Shown piece by piece: positions 16,567 through 25,245 of a stretch of 64,000 bases of DNA; position 1 is the first letter of the stretch, and every line of letters starts with the position of its first letter. The DNA is taken from contig JBLMZJ010000104.1 in the NCBI GenBank assembly GCA_050258735.1, positions 1 through 64,000 of the forward strand, in the 5' to 3' direction. Position numbers and translations under genes: made by a program. The notes under the pieces are model-generated. The model had not been told where the DNA came from. It searched no databases and worked only from the letters and a program-made list of their open reading frames with translations. This stretch comes from Syntrophomonas_A sp050258735 (lineage in GTDB: Bacteria > Bacillota > Syntrophomonadia > Syntrophomonadales > Syntrophomonadaceae).

Positions 16567-17277
16567 ATGGATAAGCCGCTGCTGATGCGCTTGGAGGATG
16601 TCAGCAAACAATATCATATGGGTGAGGTTGTGGTGAATGCTCTGCAGCCCAGCAAATTGGATATTTACTCCGGCGAACTGCTGGTCATATTAGGTCCCAG
16701 CGGTTCAGGCAAAAGTACCTTGTTAAACCTGATGGGAGGCATGGACCGCAGTACCGGCGGCAAGATATTTTTTGGCGATCAGGATATAAGTGCAGTCAAC
16801 GAAGGGGAACTTACCAGCTTCCGGCGGGAGCGGGTCGGCTTCGTGTTCCAGTTCTACAACCTTATCCCGGACCTGACCGCCGCTGAGAACGTGGCCCTGG
16901 CCGCGAGCCTGATAAAAGACCCGATGCCGGTCGGGACTGTTTTGGAGGAAGTAGGCTTATCTGAAAGAGCCGATCATTTCCCGGCCCAGTTGTCCGGCGG
17001 GGAGCAGCAGCGGGTATCTATCGCCAGAGCCATCGTTAAAAAACCTCCGCTCTTGCTCTGCGATGAACCCACCGGGGCTCTGGACTATCAAACCGGTATC
17101 AGCATTCTTGCATTACTCCGGCGGATAACTGATTCCATCGGCAGTACCGTCATCATCGTAACCCATAATACTGCAATCGCTGCTATGGCTGATCGGGTGG
17201 TCAGGATGCGCAGCGGAGTCATTGTGGAAATCACCTCTAATGATACTCCTCTGGATCCGGAAAGGATTGAGTGGTAA
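16567..17277 (+). CDS. ABC transporter ATP-binding protein (MacB/LolD type)
   Basis: 236 residues from ATG 16567, preceded by ATAGGGTG; the longer frame from TTG 16519 has no RBS and overlaps a TATAAT at 16525-16530. Seen are Walker A GPSGSGKSTLLNLMGG, Q-loop VFQFYNLIPDLTAAENV, signature LSGGEQQRVSIARA, Walker B LLLCDEPTGALD and switch His THNTA. The family energises tripartite or FtsX-like export rather than import. It overlaps the permease start by one base (TAATG) and is first in a three-gene operon. Confidence 0.92.
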   Translation: MDKPLLMRLEDVSKQYHMGEVVVNALQPSKLDIYSGELLVILGPSGSGKSTLLNLMGGMDRSTGGKIFFGDQDISAVNEGELTSFRRERVGFVFQFYNLIPDLTAAENVALAASLIKDPMPVGTVLEEVGLSERADHFPAQLSGGEQQRVSIARAIVKKPPLLLCDEPTGALDYQTGISILALLRRITDSIGSTVIIVTHNTAIAAMADRVVRMRSGVIVEITSNDTPLDPERIEW

Positions 17278-19667
17278 TGCCAGTACTCAACCGACGCCTA
17301 TGGAGAATGGTCGCTTCCGGCAAAGGCCAGTTCGCCGCACTGGTTTCTGTCGTCATGCTGGGAGTCATGATCTACATATCCATGACCACTGCTTATTTCA
17401 ACCTGTACCGATCCCAGCAATCGTTTTATCAGCAATGTCGTTTTGCTGATTACTTTTTCTCGGTGGTCAAAGCCCCCCGGGATATAACCTCCAGGATCGA
17501 AACATTACCCGGAATAGTAGCCGCAAGCAGCCGGATCCAAAAAGATGTCAGCTTCCTGCGTCCCGGCGGAGGGCGCGGTACTCTACGACTAACCAGTTAT
17601 GAGCTCCCTATGGCTGAGCAGCTTAATCAGCTGGTGCTGCTCAGCGGTCGGATGTTTACGGGGGAAACCGGCGGCATGCCGGAGGTCCTGGTCGACCCGC
17701 AATTTGCCAAGGGTCTGGGGCTGAAACCTGGAGCGATACTGGATATCGTAGCCGGTGGCAAGATCGTTCACCTGCAGATGATCGGCACTGCCACCAGCCC
17801 CGAGTTCGTTTACCCCATGAAAGATGCTTCCTCCATCATCCCCCTGCCCGGGGAATTCGGTATCGCCATGCTTCCATATAAACAGGCTGAACAGATCCTG
17901 AACCTCCAGGGCCAGGTTAATCAAATCTCCCTGCGTTTGGCTCCAGGAACTAATGAAAACGAAATCAAGAAAGAGGTCGATAATATATTGGCCCCTTATG
18001 GCAATCTATACGCCTATCCCCGCGATCAGCAGCTCAGTCACGTGGTGGTCAAGACCGAGCTCCTGCAGCTCAAGGTAATGTCACGTTTTCTGCCCTTTCT
18101 TTTCTTTGCCATAGCAGCCGGCATGCAGTTCCTGCTGCTGGGCAGGATGATCCGTCTTCAGCGTTCTTCTATAGGCATCATGAAGGCCCTGGGATATGAC
18201 AACAAAAGTATTACTGCCCATTACGTCAGTTATGCCGTTCTGGTCTCGGTCGCCGGGGCGCTGCTGGGCAGCATAACCGGGATCGGGATGGCTGTACTGC
18301 TTTCCGATACCTATGCCCAATATTTTTCGCTGCCTGCCACCATCGGCGGCATAAATTACCGCGCTATAATATACAGTTTTATTATTACCCTGGGAGTAGG
18401 AGCAAGCTCAGGATTACTGGCCTGCCGGGGCGTCATTAGGATACAACCGGCGGAATCGATGCGTGCTTCCGCGCCGGTGCGCGGCACTCATATCATGCTG
18501 GAAAGGCTGTCCTGGCTGTGGGAACGTCTAAACAGTTCCTGGAAGATGGGACTGCGCAGCATTTCCCGCAACAAGGCTCGTTTCATGGTCATGACTTTCG
18601 GCGTCGCCGCCAGCGTCATCTTACTCATGCTGGGCTTCTTTATGCAGGACGCCATCGATTATATGATGCAGCAGCACTTTGAAAAGGAAGGCCTTTACGA
18701 TTACCTGATCCACTTCTCCTCCCCGATCCGGGAGAGTGATCTGGCCTACTGGCTGCAGTGGGACGAGGTAGCGGACCTGGAACCGGTGCTGGAGATCCCG
18801 ACGAGTATCACTAACACTGATTCCAATGGTCTGCAGAGCGAAGACGATGTGCTGCAAGGTCTTAAACAGGACACGTGGATGCAAGGGGTCTTCTCCCCTT
18901 CCGGGCAGCAGCTCTCCATTCCGGACGATGGCGTTTTGATCAGCGCCAGGAGCGCTAAAAAACTGAAGCTTAGCGTTGGTGAACATATCAAGGTCAAAAG
19001 CAAAATGGATCTGGGGCCCGGTCATACCATGACCCTTAAAGTAGTGGGAGTTTCCCAGCAGTTGATGGGCGGCGGCTCCTATGTTTCCCTGCAGACTGCC
19101 AATCGCTTGCTGGGTGAGAGCGGGCTGCTGACAGGAGTGATGGTCAAGATCCATCCCGGTCAATCAGCCACTTTCGAAGCGCGGCTCAAGGATCTGACCG
19201 GCATCAGTTCCATGGTCAGCCGGGGTAAAGAGGAGTCCAACTTCCGGGAGCTGCTGAAATCGGCAATATTTACTATAGTCTTGATGGTTTTGTTTGCCGG
19301 CGTGCTGGCCCTGGCCATCGCTTACAACGCTTCATTGATGAATTTCAATGAAAGAAAGAATGAACTTGGGCTTTTAAGAGTTTTGGGCTATATCAATGCG
19401 GAAATAAGAGGTGTATTATTGAAGGAAATCGGACTGCAATCCCTGGTCGGTATCATAATAGGTTTGCCCCTGGGACGTTGGCTGGCTGGCTATTATATTG
19501 CTACCGCTGCCACCACTGATATGTATGCCATGCCGGCAGTGATCTATCCGCGTACTTATGTTATGGCCACTGTAGCTGCCATAGCATTTCTCATGGCTGG
19601 CTTCTGGCTGATCACCCCGCGTCTGGCCAGGCTTGATCTGGTTGAGACACTGAAGAATTGGGATTGA
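17277..19667 (+). CDS. FtsX-like ABC permease (two-module MacB type)
   Basis: 796 residues from ATG 17277 in a TAATG overlap. The N-terminal membrane segment (about 16-38) is followed by an extracytoplasmic domain. Three membrane helices cover about 270-390 (FLPFLFFAIAAGMQFLLLG, YVSYAVLVSVAGALLGSITG, AIIYSFIITLGVGASSGLLA). A second N-terminal-type helix (MVMTFGVAASVILLMLGFFM), a second external domain and three C-terminal helices ending in LARLDLVETL follow. This is the duplicated FtsX layout. With the ATPase and adaptor it forms a MacAB-like exporter for a peptide, lipid or drug; the cargo is unknown. Confidence 0.9.
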   Translation: MPVLNRRLWRMVASGKGQFAALVSVVMLGVMIYISMTTAYFNLYRSQQSFYQQCRFADYFFSVVKAPRDITSRIETLPGIVAASSRIQKDVSFLRPGGGRGTLRLTSYELPMAEQLNQLVLLSGRMFTGETGGMPEVLVDPQFAKGLGLKPGAILDIVAGGKIVHLQMIGTATSPEFVYPMKDASSIIPLPGEFGIAMLPYKQAEQILNLQGQVNQISLRLAPGTNENEIKKEVDNILAPYGNLYAYPRDQQLSHVVVKTELLQLKVMSRFLPFLFFAIAAGMQFLLLGRMIRLQRSSIGIMKALGYDNKSITAHYVSYAVLVSVAGALLGSITGIGMAVLLSDTYAQYFSLPATIGGINYRAIIYSFIITLGVGASSGLLACRGVIRIQPAESMRASAPVRGTHIMLERLSWLWERLNSSWKMGLRSISRNKARFMVMTFGVAASVILLMLGFFMQDAIDYMMQQHFEKEGLYDYLIHFSSPIRESDLAYWLQWDEVADLEPVLEIPTSITNTDSNGLQSEDDVLQGLKQDTWMQGVFSPSGQQLSIPDDGVLISARSAKKLKLSVGEHIKVKSKMDLGPGHTMTLKVVGVSQQLMGGGSYVSLQTANRLLGESGLLTGVMVKIHPGQSATFEARLKDLTGISSMVSRGKEESNFRELLKSAIFTIVLMVLFAGVLALAIAYNASLMNFNERKNELGLLRVLGYINAEIRGVLLKEIGLQSLVGIIIGLPLGRWLAGYYIATAATTDMYAMPAVIYPRTYVMATVAAIAFLMAGFWLITPRLARLDLVETLKNWD

Positions 19668-19732
19668 TCACAGCATAGCCTGGCCAAGTTGACCGGGAAA
19701 ACTAACGGACTTTGATTTGGGGAGAGATGGGG

Positions 19733-20884
19733 ATGAATCGAAAGAGACTCATATGGGCAGGAGTCATACTGGTTGTAATAGTCCTGGCGGTTTATGCTTA
19801 TTCCGGGGCTCAGATGGTCAACACAGTAAAGGTCGAAAAGGGCAGCATATCTGTGCGGATAAATGAAACCGGTTATGTCCAGGCCAGGAGCGACTTCGAG
19901 CTCCAGGCGGTGCAGGCCGGTTATATAAAGAGTCTGGATGTATCGATCGGTGACGAGGTCCAAGCTGGTCAGATCCTATTGAAACTTGCCAATCCCGATC
20001 TCGAGATCTCACGCACCACCGCCGCCACACAGCTGGCCCAGGCTCAGGCTCAGTTGACCGCCGCCCGGCAATCCCTGGCAAACTTTCGCATCGATCTTGA
20101 AACCAGCACCAAAGAACTGAAGAGGACCCGGCAATTATATGAAGCAGGGGCAGCGACCGAAGCCGAAATGGAACAGGCCGAGTCCGCAGTGCAATCTTTG
20201 CAGGAAACTATAGATCACCAGCAAGAATATATTGCCGACCTAACGGAGCAAGCCTCTCTCAGTCAACAGGCGGTAGCTCAGATAGACCGGAAGTCCGAAC
20301 AATTGAACATTATAAGCCCGGTAGCCGGAACTGTGCTGGACCTCCCCCTGAAACAGGGAGCCTATGTCAACTACGGCACCCCGGTAGCCCAGATCGGTAC
20401 TCCGGAAAGGCTGGAGGTACAGGCAGATATCCTGGGTGATCAGATGGCTGATATCAAAGTCGGTCAGAAAGTATTCATAAGTTCAGCTGTATTGGGTGAC
20501 AAGGTCTTGACCGGAAAGGTTCAGACTATACGCCCCCGCGCCTTTACCAAGGTATCAGCACTGGGAGTGGAACAGAGAAGAGTACCGGTAATAATCAACC
20601 TGGACAGCATCAGCAAGCTGAAACCGGGTTACGAAGTTCAAATCTCCATTGAGACAGCGTCGAGATCAGGAATACTAACGGTTCCGCGGGAAGCCGTGCA
20701 AGGGACGGCCGGAAATGAGAAGGTAATGCTTCTGGTAAATAACCGGATCAAGCATCAGGATATCAAGACCGGTCTGCGCAATGGGGATGACATCGAGATC
20801 AAATCCGGACTCAAGCCCGGTGATGTAATCATTCAGGATGCCAGCGAGGATATTGCAGATGATACGCGGGTAAAAACAAACTGA
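19733..20884 (+). CDS. Membrane fusion/periplasmic adaptor protein (MacA/HlyD type)
   Basis: 383 residues from ATG 19733 with GGGGAGAG 6 bases upstream; the longer frame starts at TTG 19712. There is one N-terminal membrane anchor (LIWAGVILVVIVLAVYAYSG). A lipoyl/barrel-sandwich half (GYIKSLDVSIGDEVQAGQIL) precedes a long coiled-coil hairpin (about 88-190, rich in Q, A, L, E). The second lipoyl half is ISPVAGTVLDLPLKQGAYV. A beta-barrel and membrane-proximal domain follow. It is the third gene of the exporter operon, 65 bases after the permease. Confidence 0.9.
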   Translation: MNRKRLIWAGVILVVIVLAVYAYSGAQMVNTVKVEKGSISVRINETGYVQARSDFELQAVQAGYIKSLDVSIGDEVQAGQILLKLANPDLEISRTTAATQLAQAQAQLTAARQSLANFRIDLETSTKELKRTRQLYEAGAATEAEMEQAESAVQSLQETIDHQQEYIADLTEQASLSQQAVAQIDRKSEQLNIISPVAGTVLDLPLKQGAYVNYGTPVAQIGTPERLEVQADILGDQMADIKVGQKVFISSAVLGDKVLTGKVQTIRPRAFTKVSALGVEQRRVPVIINLDSISKLKPGYEVQISIETASRSGILTVPREAVQGTAGNEKVMLLVNNRIKHQDIKTGLRNGDDIEIKSGLKPGDVIIQDASEDIADDTRVKTN

Positions 20885-20920
20885 TACTAAGACATAGGCG
20901 GTAATATCCTTCATGAAACA

Positions 20921-20955
20921 AAACCCGAAAGCTAGTCTAGCAGGCTTTCGGGTTT
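20921..20955. terminator. Strong bidirectional terminator
   Basis: AAACCCGAAAGC and GCTTTCGGGTTT form a perfect 12-bp stem with an 11-base loop, with A-tract and T-tract flanks built in. It separates the exporter operon from the convergent repeat-protein gene. Confidence 0.8.
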
Positions 20956-20983
20956 ACTGTTTTATATAACTGTAGCTGCCAGT

Positions 20984-22651
20984 CTATTTCGACTGCAGGA
21001 TAGTGCCATAGTCACCTGCAGTAACGAAGGTCTCCTTGCCATGAGCTACTCCGTAAAGACCATTTTGGGTCCCTGAATACTCGGGTATCCAGTGGAACCC
21101 ATCATAAGAATTCAAAATAGTTCCTTCCAGCCCTACTGCCAGGAAATCAGGTTTTACATATATCACGGCCTGAAGATAGAGCGGCAGTGATAATGATGCA
21201 TCGGTCCAGGTCTGGCCGTCGAATGAGTTTAACACCGCACCCGAGGCCCCAACTGCCACAAAAAGGCCCTGACCGGATCCGTACGTAACACCATTAAGAA
21301 AGGTGATCTGTTCCGGGCTGACGGCTTCAGTCCATACTCTGGCGTCCGGAGAAGTAAGAATAGTGGTGAAGTCCCCTGCTGCCACGAAAAGCCCGTTTCC
21401 ATAGGTTACAGCAAACAAGTCATTGTAGGAGTGAGTATCCGCCTGGCTCCAATCTGTACCGTCAGCCGAAGTTAGAACCAGACCCCTTTGACCTACCACA
21501 ACAAAATGACCCTGTCCATAGGTGACCCCAAATAGGCGGTTGGTAAACGGTATTTCCTGTTCTACCCAGCTCGAACCATCTTTGGAGGTCAGGATGGTTC
21601 CCTGATCACCCACGGCTACAAACATACCGGCACCGTAGTGTACCCCATACAAGAGCCGGTCTGTCCCTGCCGGGCTTCCTTTCCATCTGACACCGTCGAT
21701 CGAATTTAATATTGTACCCTGGTCACCCACGGCTACAAAGATATTCCCCCCGTAAGCCACTCCGCGCAAGTCGTGGTAGTCCCCGGAAGTCTGCAGAGTC
21801 CACACTCCGGCATCACTTGAGGTCAAAATGATCCCTCCGCGGCCTACTGCTACAAATAAGCCATTGCCGAAGCCTAACCCCAGAGCATACTGCAGATCGC
21901 TCCAGGGTCCGCCTTCCCAGTTGATGCCGTCCGCTGATCTCATCACTACCCCTGGTTTGTTGGTTCCATGCCCTACTGCTACAAAGATCCCCTGTCCATA
22001 AGTGACCGCCTCCAGAACTGCCCCGGTGGCATCTTCACGGTTGGTCCAGGTGGTGCCGTCCGGCGAGGTGACAATGGTGCCATTATAACCAACTGCAACA
22101 AACAACCCGGCACCAAAGGTGATTGAGTTGAGCTGGCTGGAAGTCGGCTGACCCTGTCGGGTCCAATTCCTGGCGTCAGTGGAGGTAAAAATAATGTTAC
22201 TGTCGGCAATAACGACATAAATCCCATTGCTGTAACTCAGAGCGCTCAGCCAGTACTGACCAATGGAAGTACCGGCCCAGTTGATGCCGTCAGACGAGGT
22301 CAAGATCGTACCACCCTGCCCTACCGCCACGAATTGGGAGTCATCGTATATCACCGAGTTGATCCAGGCAGCAGTCCCCGAGTCTCTGCCTTCCCACTCG
22401 GTACCATTGTTTGAAGTAATAATGGTGCCTTCCGAGCCAACGGCTACAAATACTCCGTTTCCATAAGCCACCCCGGTCAAATAACTGATGGTCCGGGTGG
22501 CCGGTAATTGCCACCGGGATCCGTCATTGGAGATCATGACCGTCCCAAACTGCCCCACAGCGACATAAACACCATTATTATAAGTTACCGCCCGCAAGGT
22601 ATTGCCCTGGGGCAAAGGATTTCGCCAGCGCCATTGATTCTCGGTCTTCAC
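20984..22651 (-). CDS. Propeller-like protein of 14 tandem FVAVG...SxDGxxW repeats
   Basis: 555 residues, GTG start at 22651 with GGTGAT upstream, and no signal peptide. The whole chain is about 14 units of roughly 38-40 residues. Each is built as YGNGxFVAVGxxGTILTSxDGxxW, close to the Ycf48/photosystem-assembly-factor and BNR style of propeller blade. Fourteen blades would give two seven-bladed propellers. Degenerate units are the fourth (VVIADSNIIFTS) and the last (truncated after ILQS). Function is unknown; such repeats usually bind proteins or glycans. The lack of an export signal is odd for the family. Confidence 0.85.
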   Translation of the reverse strand: MKTENQWRWRNPLPQGNTLRAVTYNNGVYVAVGQFGTVMISNDGSRWQLPATRTISYLTGVAYGNGVFVAVGSEGTIITSNNGTEWEGRDSGTAAWINSVIYDDSQFVAVGQGGTILTSSDGINWAGTSIGQYWLSALSYSNGIYVVIADSNIIFTSTDARNWTRQGQPTSSQLNSITFGAGLFVAVGYNGTIVTSPDGTTWTNREDATGAVLEAVTYGQGIFVAVGHGTNKPGVVMRSADGINWEGGPWSDLQYALGLGFGNGLFVAVGRGGIILTSSDAGVWTLQTSGDYHDLRGVAYGGNIFVAVGDQGTILNSIDGVRWKGSPAGTDRLLYGVHYGAGMFVAVGDQGTILTSKDGSSWVEQEIPFTNRLFGVTYGQGHFVVVGQRGLVLTSADGTDWSQADTHSYNDLFAVTYGNGLFVAAGDFTTILTSPDARVWTEAVSPEQITFLNGVTYGSGQGLFVAVGASGAVLNSFDGQTWTDASLSLPLYLQAVIYVKPDFLAVGLEGTILNSYDGFHWIPEYSGTQNGLYGVAHGKETFVTAGDYGTILQSK

Positions 22652-22758
22652 TCTATCACCGCTTTCAAACAGATTTGGGTGTCTTTTTCACGTCTTCATA
22701 TATAGATATTCACCCGCTCGGGGTCTATGTCTGTTAGAGAGAACCAATGAAAAACAAT

Positions 22759-22784
22759 GAAGCCAAGGCAAATGCCTTGGCTTC
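22759..22784 (-). terminator. Terminator downstream of the MORN gene
   Basis: GAAGCCAAGGC and GCCTTGGCTTC form an 11-bp perfect stem with loop AAAT. On the minus strand ATTGTTTTTC follows. Confidence 0.75.
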
Positions 22785-22805
22785 AAAATTAGTTCTCTTT
22801 ATCGA

Positions 22806-23129
22806 TTATTTCAGGGGCTTGCCATCTTTCCACTCACCTGCAAAAGCCGGATTACCGTCTTCGTAGTAGGAAGTACCCAGGCCTTCCCGTTTACCTTGTT
22901 TCCATTCTCCCTCATACCAGAGGTTGGTATTGGCGTAAAAAAGCTTGCCCTGACCATGGGGCTGGGCATCCTTCCATTCCCCTTCGTAGATCCTGCCATC
23001 CTTGTAATAGGCTGTGCCGGAGCCATTCGGCTTCCCATCCTTCATATCACCGTCGTAAGCCACACTGAAACCTGCCTGTTGGAGAAGTTCATGGTACAAT
23101 TTGCCTTTGTATTGCTTCATATCTCCCAT
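22806..23129 (-). CDS. MORN-repeat protein
   Basis: 107 residues. At least three MORN units are seen: YDGDMKDGKPNGSGTAYY, YEGEWKDAQPHGQGKLFY and YEGEWKQGKREGLGTSYY, with a partial final FAGEWKDGKP. MORN repeats form elongated beta-hairpin stacks that bind lipids or proteins. No enzymatic domain is attached. The start is ATG 23129 with GAGGAGGG 6 bases upstream. It is monocistronic with its own terminator. Confidence 0.9.
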   Translation of the reverse strand: MGDMKQYKGKLYHELLQQAGFSVAYDGDMKDGKPNGSGTAYYKDGRIYEGEWKDAQPHGQGKLFYANTNLWYEGEWKQGKREGLGTSYYEDGNPAFAGEWKDGKPLK

Positions 23130-23261
23130 ATCGATCCCTCCTCTTTTTGTGGCATTCTTGAGTTGGACTTCTTGGTTTGTATAATTATTATACTATATTG
23201 GCTATTTGGCCGGTAGTGCCAAGAGCTTGGACCGACAAGTAAAATATCTAATTATTTACTC

Positions 23262-23292
23262 TTGACCTAGACGCTGCGTAACAGTTTATGCT
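23262..23292 (+). promoter_or_regulatory. MerR-type promoter with 19-bp spacer upstream of the TipAS regulator
   Basis: TTGACC (23262-23267), a 19-base spacer, and TATGCT (23287-23292). The spacer contains ACGC-T-GCGT at 23271-23279, the start of an imperfect dyad. Transcription would begin near 23299, making the ATG at 23316 the likely start and implying autoregulation. Confidence 0.75.
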
Positions 23293-23315
23293 GATAAATG
23301 AAAGGAGATGCCCGG

Positions 23316-24083
23316 ATGTACTACCGTATCAATGAACTGGCCCGATTGGCCGGGGTCTCAGTGCGTACTCTCCGTTATTATGATGAGGTCGGGCTGCTGA
23401 TCCCGAAACGCTCTGAGGCCGGATACCGCCTTTATGAGGAAGCAGAATTGAAGAAGCTGCAGCAAATCCTCTTTTGGCGTGAACTGGATTTTCCTCTTGA
23501 AAAAATCAAAGGTTTAGTCAGTGAGCCGGGGCTTGACCGCAGACAAGCCCTGCAGACCCAGATCACACTACTAAAGGAAAAAGCCGAGCATTTTCAAAGG
23601 TTGACTCGTTTGGCCCAGGATACCCTGGATAGTGAGAAGGGAGTAAAAAAGATGAATAATGAGGATCTTTTCACCGCTTTCAATTACGAGCAGATGATGG
23701 AAGATCAAAAACAATACGAGGAAGAGGTCCGGGAGCGTTGGGGAAATACTGACGCTTACCGGATCTCCCGGGAGCGTGCTGCACGTTACAGCAAGGAAGA
23801 CTGGGAGCGGATAAATAATGTCCAGATGGAGAATCTCAGGGATCTTGCCCGGCTATACCGATCAGGAGTCGCTCACGACCACCCTGATGTGCTCGAGGTA
23901 GTTGCAAGGAATCTCAAGTTCATCAACGATAATTTCTACCCCTGCAGTCTTGAAGTTTTAAGCGGTCTGGGCCAAATGTACGTCAGCGACGAACGTTTTA
24001 CCGCCTTCTATGATCGTGTCGCCACCGGTCTGGCAGCCTTTTATAACGAGGCCATACAACATTACTGTATCTTGAACGCATAG
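23316..24083 (+). CDS. MerR-family regulator with TipAS-like ligand domain
   Basis: 255 residues from ATG 23316, with AGGAG 8 bases upstream; the ATG at 23298 would coincide with the predicted transcription start. The N-terminal MerR HTH (YRINELARLAGVSVRTLRYYDEVGLL, GYRLY) and coiled coil are followed by a helical domain (about 115-255). That domain contains ERWGNTDAY, LYRSGVAHDHPDV, INDNFYPCSLEVLSGLGQMYVSDERFTAFYD, the TipAS antibiotic-recognition pattern. Family members bind thiopeptides or other multicyclic drugs and activate their own promoter. No effector gene is adjacent. Confidence 0.92.
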   Translation: MYYRINELARLAGVSVRTLRYYDEVGLLIPKRSEAGYRLYEEAELKKLQQILFWRELDFPLEKIKGLVSEPGLDRRQALQTQITLLKEKAEHFQRLTRLAQDTLDSEKGVKKMNNEDLFTAFNYEQMMEDQKQYEEEVRERWGNTDAYRISRERAARYSKEDWERINNVQMENLRDLARLYRSGVAHDHPDVLEVVARNLKFINDNFYPCSLEVLSGLGQMYVSDERFTAFYDRVATGLAAFYNEAIQHYCILNA

Positions 24084-24104
24084 TATTGCCTGTCGGCATT
24101 AAAT

Positions 24105-24137
24105 AGCCCGTATCAACTCACCGAGTAGATACGGGCT
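24105..24137. terminator. Bidirectional terminator between convergent genes
   Basis: AGCCCGTATC and GATACGGGCT form a perfect 10-bp stem with a 13-base loop, followed by TTTATG on the plus strand. It lies between the TipAS regulator and the coiled-coil protein gene. Confidence 0.65.
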
Positions 24138-24174
24138 TTATGTTAAGGCCCAGCTGTGGCCTTTGCTACTATCC

Positions 24175-24717
24175 TTAGATAGCGGCGATCTTTTTCAGGT
24201 CTTCGATGATACCTTTAATGATCTTGACGCGTTCCTGCTGGATCTTATCGATACTGGCCAAACTGGCTTTTAACTCATCACTATTCTGGGCTTTTTTGGC
24301 TGCTTTCAATATATCCTTTTCATTGTGGATCTCGCCGACGCTCTTAGCCAGTTCGGTCCGGCTGTTCTTCAGGGTCTCCTTGGCCTCTTTCAACTGCGCT
24401 ACCTGTGCTTCGGTAAGTTTATCCGGACTCTTTTTCAGTTCTTTGATGCGTGCAACCGCTGCTTGCTGGGCGATGCGGGCTTCGGCTTTCAACTGCAGGA
24501 TCTCAGCCCGGTTGGTCTTGATCTGGTTGGCCAAAACCTGCAGTTCGGCCTTGATTTCCTGGCGCTGCTGCTTCTGGGCCTGGATCTCTTCGCGCTTCTG
24601 CTGCAAGGCGGCCTTCTTATCACTTAAAGAACTCTCGCTGCCGGTAGTCCCATATGCCATGCTTCCCAAGCCGAACATAAATATCATCATTACAATCAGT
24701 GCAAAAATTTTCTTCAT
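24175..24717 (-). CDS. Secreted coiled-coil protein of unknown function
   Basis: 180 residues. A signal peptide (KKIFALIVMMIFMFGLGSMAYG) is followed by an almost uninterrupted charged helix rich in K, E, Q, A and L with heptad-like spacing (KKAALQQKREEIQAQKQQRQ, IKTNRAEILQLKAEARIAQQ). No enzymatic motif is present. The layout resembles OmpH/Skp-like or cell-wall-associated coiled coils. The next gene downstream in transcription order is not linked, while an acidic lipoprotein and a two-component system lie upstream on the same strand. The RBS is GGAGGG before ATG 24717. Confidence 0.7.
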   Translation of the reverse strand: MKKIFALIVMMIFMFGLGSMAYGTTGSESSLSDKKAALQQKREEIQAQKQQRQEIKAELQVLANQIKTNRAEILQLKAEARIAQQAAVARIKELKKSPDKLTEAQVAQLKEAKETLKNSRTELAKSVGEIHNEKDILKAAKKAQNSDELKASLASIDKIQQERVKIIKGIIEDLKKIAAI

Positions 24718-24800
24718 AATAAGCCCTCCTTCTTTTTTAGGATGTATTTTTCCCTGCCATATTTGACTAGGGCTAAAGGATAATAGCGTGTCTTTCTTAC

Positions 24801-25160
24801 TTATTCCAGGTCGCTATCAGATATGTCCTCCAGGTTATTTATATCCTCAATCATTTGGTCCAGCTCCTGGTCGATCTGATTGAGGAGCACGGCCTTATCC
24901 TTACTTGCCACGTCGCTCCCGGATTTCACGATGACCTCTGCCCCCTTGGATCCCCCAGCCGGCGTGCCCGTCGGATCCTTCTGCCCTTCAGCCGCCCGCC
25001 CGGGAGAAGCGCCTGATGAGGCAGACTCACTCCCACCGCTCTGAGTGGACGATGGCTGTCCGGTAGCATTAATACTGTTCTTCTCGATCTGACCTTTATT
25101 GCATCCAGCCATAAGAACCAGGATCATAATCATAACCAACAGAACATAACCCTTTTTCAA
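24801..25160 (-). CDS. Small acidic lipoprotein
   Basis: 119 residues. The signal peptide ends in the lipobox LMAGC. A low-complexity Ser/Gly/Ala/Pro linker (about 30-75) leads to a short acidic helical C-terminus (LLNQIDQELDQMIEDINNLE, DISDSD). It is probably anchored on the outer face of the membrane, with a spaced-out helical hook. It sits 85 bases downstream of the histidine kinase gene on the same strand and upstream of the coiled-coil protein; the four genes may be one envelope-sensing unit. Confidence 0.7.
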   Translation of the reverse strand: MKKGYVLLVMIMILVLMAGCNKGQIEKNSINATGQPSSTQSGGSESASSGASPGRAAEGQKDPTGTPAGGSKGAEVIVKSGSDVASKDKAVLLNQIDQELDQMIEDINNLEDISDSDLE

Positions 25161-25245
25161 CCTGTAACCTCCTTTCCTATTCGGTAACTACAGAATAGGA
25201 TGATATTATTAATGGGCTCACAATAATTTGTAAACAGATTGTAAA

